From assembly GCA_004802705.1 (NCBI GenBank), contig SGPL01000784.1, positions 1 through 12,030 of the forward strand: a stretch of 12,030 nt of DNA, written 5' to 3'. The notes beneath the pieces are model-generated. The model was not told the DNA's origin. It searched no databases and saw only the letters and a program-made list of their open reading frames with translations. Source of the stretch: Bondarzewia mesenterica. Taxonomy: Eukaryota > Basidiomycota > Agaricomycetes > Russulales > Bondarzewiaceae. Positions 7,166 to 12,030 of this stretch are shown here, piece after piece. Every line of letters starts with the position of its first letter. Position 1 is the stretch's first letter. The translations under genes and the position numbers were made by a program.

Positions 7166-10100
7166 TCAAACTAGCTTCACCTTTTTCGTATCACGATCGA
7201 CATCCAGCGGCATTTCGACATCCGGATATCTTTTCTGACCAGCGGAATCCGGGTCACTTTTCACTCTAGCAAGATCCGGATCGCTTTTCAGATCTGGATC
7301 GCTTTTCGGATCCGGATCACTTTTCAATCGAGCAGGATGCGGATTTGCAGAAGAAGCGGGCATTGAAGGCGAGGGTGAAGCTGAGACATGCGACTGCTCA
7401 GGTTCCGGCGCAGCGACAGCCCCAGTGATTGCTGTATAAAGGCTGTCAAATTCGGGCCCGAGGATCTGTCGCTGTTGCTTAATGTCTCCAAGGGACTTGA
7501 GCAGTTCCTGTCCTTGGGCTTGATTGACACGCCACCGTGCCTGGGCCTGAGCTATCATGCTCGTGGGTTTGGTCACCTATCCATCGGAATCAACTGTGAG
7601 CAGGGGGAGTTGAAATGCCGCTATTGACTCGTTACCTCCAGCGTATGGGGACTCCCACACTTCAGAGTCTTCCATGTCACGCCCCACGCATGCGTTATTG
7701 CAAGCTGGCGCTCCAAATGCGTCCGGATGCTCTGCGCCCTTTGAAACGATATCGACTGCCTAATGCTCTTGTCCAACATAAAAGCTGTCAGCGGTTCACA
7801 TTCAGCACACCCACACCCGATATCCCGCAATTTCCGCGCTGCGACCGGCGCCTTTCCTGGCTTCTTCCCCAATACTGTTCTCACAAATCTCTTGACCACC
7901 TCGAAACAAAATTCTGCCCACGGTGCCACTGTCAGGTCAAGTTTCTTTGTGTGGAGGAATTCGCGGAGCAAAGGAACGAGAGGGACAAGGACGACAGAGA
8001 TGTGTTTCTCAACGACGGTTCCAGTGGGGGGATTCAAAAGGCGTTTGAAGAGATATCCACATTTTCGCCTGACCTGAACTTGAAAGCAGCATTTAATCAC
8101 ATTGAGGACTTTGTGCGCGGGTGACGACGGAGTGCGAGTTCCATATGGAATTGTGTGCTGTTGGTGCAGCGTTCTGATACCGAAGTTTTTGATCATGGCG
8201 TTTAAGCAAGTATTTTTCAACTCGTAGAATATTTCGCTCGCTTCTGGGTCCCCGATAGGCGGTTTGAGGGAGAGAGCGATTGCTGAGACAAGCTGCATCA
8301 AAAGCCCCCTCTCCGCCAACCAAGAAAATCGATCCGGCGTCAATCTAAATGTCCCCGTCCATAAAGGAAAAGAAATGTACCACAAGAAGTATTGATCATA
8401 CCTTTCCGTCAAAGCAGGTGAGCTGCCACATCGTTGCACCGATAACATGAGCACTTTCAGGTGGCTCGAAGTAGGAATGGGCGAGACCCATTCAAGGCAT
8501 TGGACGGGCGGGTATCGGAGACCCTCAAGTACCATGTCCACAGCGGTTGAGAAGAAGTCCTTGAAAGTCCCCTGGAAATCTTCAAGGTCAGTATTAGACC
8601 TGACGTATTCGTCCATTTTTATGACCAGCTCGAAGTAGTGCCTCCAAGGAGGGAGCGATTGATGAGGACTCTCGGTCGCAGAAGTATTCCTCAACCTATT
8701 AAAGAGTTCTGTGCACTGGAGGATACTGTTCGTTGAGGTGCATAACTCTACAAGGTCCATGATCGGGTCAACATCTACCCGGCTTTCCATCATGGTTGGG
8801 ATGGAAGAGTGTCTGACAGTTCTAATCGAGAATATTGAGACTTTTGCGACGGCGTTCGCAACGTATTGCGAGACGAGACCGAAGACCATATCGGGAGATG
8901 CCTGAGGTATGTCGGCTCTCGCTGAGTACAGCCGGGTGACAAAAGGCCTCCAGAAATTCTTTCCCAGTGACTGACCATGAAGTTGAGGCATGATTCTGGA
9001 ACGTCGTGAGAAACGAAGCAGTAAGACGTTACGCGATACTCACATATCCTGCAGGTACTCGCACCCACGATTCCTCGCTATGTTCACCAGCCACTCGATC
9101 TGGTAAGTGTCTACTTCCTTGAGCGATCTGAAGACGACTTCCTCCTGGTCCGTGCACCATGCTTCAACATTTTGATCGCCCTCTTCCTTCGCGAGTTCCA
9201 TGAACTTATCCACAAGATCGCGCCGACGTAGATTGGACACCTCATTTCGAATAGCGTCCGTGCAGCTTTTGACCATGTCAATGTCAGCTTGTCAATCTAA
9301 GTACCCAATAAAGCGAAAGAAAAGCTCACAGCTCCTTCAGTGCTTCCCAACCAAATGCTTGGGTACGCCGAAATAAACCCTTCAATACCCATCAAACTGA
9401 TATTCTCATCCACTCCACCCGCTTTCACAACCCTCAGCAATATCTGGGCATCATTCCAACGGTCAGCCGCCTCTCTGATAGCACCGACGATCTCCTTCAA
9501 CACAGTGTCATCCACTTTGGGGCGCCGGGTACAAAGCTCGATTAACTTGTCCACGAGCTTGTTTTCCTTCTTGGTCGGCGAGAGAGATGGAGAGGTCCTT
9601 AACAAGTTGCAAGCATATTCGCGCACGTCTCCAAGATTGACAGTCAATCCATGAACTTTGGGCCACAACAAAAGCACAACGCGATTATAGACTGTTGACA
9701 AATTCATCAAGACGGCTCACCACGGAACGTAAATGGAACATACTGAGACACCTAGAAAACATCTGTGCAACGTTGCCTTCAGTACAACACATATCCCGCA
9801 GAAGGCGGCATACTCACACCCCTACTCTCGGACTTGTCCGGGCCACCTTCGCTCCACGAACCATTCGCAATATCGTTTGCCTCGATGCTCAACTGCGGGA
9901 TATCTACCGGCATTCCATCTAAATCCACGATGCGGGCAACTTTTAAATTGACATCATTCTCCTGCCTTGAGTCCAAATCATCGCTGGCATCAGAGGCCTC
10001 GAAGCCACACGAGGGAGAGGGAGAACGCAATCGCGGAAGTTTCTGTATGACGATGTGTGCGAGATACATGCAGAAATGAAGCTCGCGCGCAATGGGAGTG

Positions 10101-11348
10101 AGGTTAGAGAGGAAAAGCGCATCTGGGCCCTCGAGACTTTTCGCTCCAAACTCGAGCGTGTCTGCGTAGTGACCCTGCATCAGGCATGGTAAGACAGTGG
10201 GTTTACCAAGCCCGTTTTGCTTCCACGACATGAGCACATGACGGAGCCTCTCCTTACCACCTTGGAGTTCTGGAGTGATTGGATGGCGAGCAGTCTCGGT
10301 CGCTGACTGAAGGACGTTGTAGGTCAAGGCAAGACGGTAACCAGATTCGACAGGCTCAGAATTTTGCTTCGTTCCAGTGTAGGAACCTAGCACCGACGTT
10401 GAAAGTCCGCTGGAATCAGCGAAGTCGATGGTCTTTGTTTGGCCGGAATAAGACAACACAAATCGACCACCGTTGAATCGAGAGGGGAGCAAAACGAGAA
10501 GCGTGGCAAACTTGCTGCCAACGGTTTGGGCGCTGAAAGTCTGTTGGATATGAGGGGCATGGTGAGATAATAGAGAGCTCACTCTTGCGAGTTTGTCGAT
10601 CTAGTGGGCATGTAAGCAGATAACTCAGACAAATTTGGGCATTAAAGACTCACTTCGACCCACCCTCGTGTAGTGACAACTTCGTTAAGTCGATGGAAAT
10701 GGGCGCTTCGAGGTTCAAACCAAGAGCTTTACAGATGTTGGGAGCTATTGTTGAATAAAGCCAGTTGCTCCATGCAGGGTTCTCAGAATGGATCTACGTA
10801 GCGACGAGCGTCAAGAACGTGGAGGGAAAGTAAGATATGAGATGTTATCACCTTTTCTGCAGATATTTCCCAGATACCCGGACTACGACTTTCCGGCGAG
10901 ACGTTACCATGCTCACATGCAGAGGTAATACTACGGGCTTCCCGCTCGTTTAGGGGCAAACCAATAGGGCCCAGTCCCGCAATGTTGAGAAATGGATTTG
11001 GAGCGGTGGTATACGTTTGAGTGTATGCAAAGGTGCCTTCTTGATCGAGGCCCCTCTCAATCGCATCCTCAAAGTCAGCCTGTGAAAGTCAGGGAAGATG
11101 AAATTAGGGATGTGAAGGTCAGCTCGTCCGCAGGCTCTTGGAGGTTAGCATAAAGGTAATACTCTGATGTTTGTTGACGGATTAATCAATAGCTTCCCAT
11201 CACCCCTTCCCTCCTCATCGTCGGTGTCTTCTTCGAGTAAGTTGGTTTCTATAGCTTCTTCTTCCGCTTCTCTGACTTCGATGGTCCCTTTCTGAGCGTC
11301 CAACGAGTCAACGCGGAGCTCCGAGTGGATATTGACTGGGTCGTCCAT
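7166..11348 (-). CDS. 2OG-Fe(II) oxygenase-like protein, probable pseudoenzyme
   Basis: One gene of about 1,240 residues. My exons are 11348-11163, 11079-10852, 10793-10654, 10583-9818, 9762-9744, 9691-9330, about 9296-9044, 8995-7636 and 7576-7166. The acidic N-terminus leads to FAYTQTYTTAPNPFLNIAGL and GPIGLPLNEREA, hallmarks of a basidiomycete 2OG-oxygenase family. The oxygenase core follows (SKFATLLVLLPSRFNGG, SGYRLALTYNVL), then a long helical C-terminal region with a GCGCAEC motif and a KSDPD-repeat tail. The Arg that would bind 2-oxoglutarate is kept (codon 10336-10334), but the HxD motif is absent and the distal His position is Gln (10366-10364), so hydroxylase activity is doubtful. 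Two junctions are uncertain: the acceptor after 10653, and the join between 9330 and 9296, where no normal-length GT-AG intron keeps frame. The gene may be damaged or mis-sequenced there. Confidence 0.75.
7247..7324 (-). repeat. KSDPD short tandem repeats in the protein tail
   Basis: Near-identical 16-nt cores start at 7273, 7291 and 7309, an 18-bp period, with a more diverged copy at 7247-7262 separated by a short insert. They encode KSDPD units in the C-terminal tail of the 2OG-like protein. The tail ends in a basic TKKVKLV. It is low-complexity, charged and probably disordered, and likely to vary in copy number. Confidence 0.8.
9692..9817 (-). other. Two introns flanking a 19-nt micro-exon
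   Basis: Intron 9817-9763 (55 nt, GTGAGT to CACAG, phase 0) and intron 9743-9692 (52 nt, GTATGT to CAACAG, phase 1) flank the exon 9762-9744. The joined product reads SESRG-MFSRCL-IYNRVVLLLWP, which brings the family-typical YxRxVxLLWP stretch into frame. A single intron from a GTGTGA donor at 9819 to 9692 also keeps frame, but its donor is poorer. Confidence 0.55.
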
Positions 11349-11507
11349 CTCCGGTTTTGAAAATCAATTCTTTTGCCTTTGAATTGAAAGATAAATATCA
11401 GGAGTAGGCGATGTTGGTGAGGGACTCAAGTCCACTTGTGAGTTGTCGGTGTGTGTGGGATCGAGGACTTGGCTCCTCGGACGACTGACAGTGACATGCG
11501 TGTCTCA

Positions 11508-11520
11508 GTGACAATGTCAC
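11508..11520. repeat. GTGACA-A-TGTCAC perfect palindrome
   Basis: Six-base arms are exactly inverted around one base. It sits 42 bp from the larger inverted repeat and shares the TGAC core, which supports a cluster of related protein-binding sites. Confidence 0.4.
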
Positions 11521-11561
11521 ATGAGGGCCGCGGGAGCTCGCGGAAGTCTGACAGGCCCGCC

Positions 11562-11590
11562 GACTCTGACCGTCACAGTGAGTCAGAGTC
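11562..11590. promoter_or_regulatory. 9-bp inverted repeat with bZIP-like sites
   Basis: GACTCTGAC (11562-11570) and GTCAGAGTC (11582-11590) are perfect inverted arms with an 11-bp spacer. Inside lie TGACCGTCA (11567-11575), resembling a CRE/ATF half-site pair, and TGAGTCA (11579-11585), the classic AP-1/Gcn4 consensus. It may be a binding site for bZIP stress or amino-acid regulators. This is inference from motif matches only. Confidence 0.4.
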
Positions 11591-11596
11591 AAATAC

Positions 11597-11612
11597 TTGA
11601 TATCTTGATATC
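11597..11612. repeat. Tandem TTGATATC, two perfect copies
   Basis: Two adjacent 8-bp copies are followed closely by a TTGATC variant. This could be a short binding-site array or replication slippage. It is too short to assign a role. Confidence 0.35.
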
Positions 11613-12030
11613 ACTTGATCTTACTTAACTACTTCAATACTGGGACTCGCTGGCTACATACCCTCATTGGGGTCGTGGCCCTGAGGGTGTTGGAAGGGAT
11701 CGCAGCTGCAGCCTTGCTTCATGTAGAGTTCTTGAAATCACTCTCGAATCAACCGTGTTGAAGGCAGGAAAATCCATTTACCAATCAATAAGTACCATTT
11801 CTAACAGAGATCTGCGCTTTAGGACTAATGAAGTTGTTCTCCATATCCACAATGGCGCTGTGGCCCTCCCACCGCATAAGAGCTACATATCTTTCGAGTG
11901 GTCGGTTCCAGAATTCCAGAGCCCCGAGTGGCGCAGATAATGACTGACCCTTATTATAGTAGGTTGATTTATGATAAGTGGACCGGCTTGAGAATAGTGA
12001 TAAGACCAGATGATCCATTGGTGACACTTC

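Larger units (their letters stand above)
11349..12030. promoter_or_regulatory. Upstream region of the 2OG-like gene
   Basis: These 682 bp precede the ATG of the minus-strand gene. Short open frames exist on both strands (11755-11940 plus, 12027-11785 minus), but I recognise neither. The segment 11461-11612 is dense in small symmetrical sites: a hairpin at 11462-11479, GTGACA-A-TGTCAC at 11508-11520, a 9-bp inverted repeat at 11562-11590 and a doubled TTGATATC at 11597-11612. These lie about 115-265 bp upstream of the ATG, where fungal regulatory sites are expected. Confidence 0.4.

Noticed and set aside
7166..7576. A separate small gene with KSDPD repeats
   Set aside because: Its first codon is GTG, and a 59-nt intron (7635-7577) joins it in phase to the upstream 452-codon exon.
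7615..8124. 169-codon plus-strand open frame
   Set aside because: It lies antisense to the long exon of the 2OG-like gene, whose minus-strand frame shows family motifs such as GCGCAEC.
9040..10582. Three separate short minus-strand genes
   Set aside because: Donors and acceptors link most of these frames, and together they give the expected order of one 2OG-like family protein.
11755..12027. Small genes at the right edge (11755-11940 plus or 12027-11785 minus)
   Set aside because: The two frames overlap on opposite strands, neither has a recognised domain or clear splice structure, and the window ends here.

Overview
The window looks like nuclear DNA of a mushroom-forming basidiomycete (Agaricomycetes). 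Genes are split by short GT-AG introns (about 46-63 nt) with fungal donors such as GTGAGT and GTATGT. The recognisable proteins all belong to families expanded in that class. I worked from sequence and memory only, so family names rest on recalled conserved motifs.

Layout: (1) 1-615 holds at most a weak minus-strand gene fragment. (2) 776-2438 (+) is a three-exon gene for a BTB/POZ protein with a C-terminal WW domain. (3) 2656-6568 (+) is a TPR-CHAT gene: about 15 tandem 45-residue TPR-like repeats followed by a caspase-like CHAT peptidase domain with its His/Cys pair present. Its frame is broken by an in-frame TAA and three frameshifts, and there is one ambiguous base (N) at 5092. (4) 6569-7165 is a convergent intergenic gap. 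(5) 7166-11348 (-) is one large multi-exon gene of the basidiomycete 2OG-Fe(II) oxygenase-like family, about 1,240 residues long. Its iron ligands appear to be missing, so it may be a pseudoenzyme. (6) 11349-12030 is the upstream region of that gene, with several short inverted repeats and bZIP-like sites, and no convincing gene.

How the genes might work together is inference. TPR-CHAT proteins are protease effectors controlled through a repeat sensor. BTB and WW domains are protein-interaction modules. The 2OG-like protein may be a scaffold if it is catalytically dead. A fused BTB-WW-TPR-CHAT product is possible, because the TPR frame stays open upstream of its first ATG and can be joined to the BTB-WW frame by a candidate intron. 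Nothing in the window proves a shared pathway.

Main caution: the lesions in the two large genes are partly explained by loss of one base from GG or CC pairs. That could be real pseudogene decay or consensus sequence error. Checking reads and transcripts would settle it.
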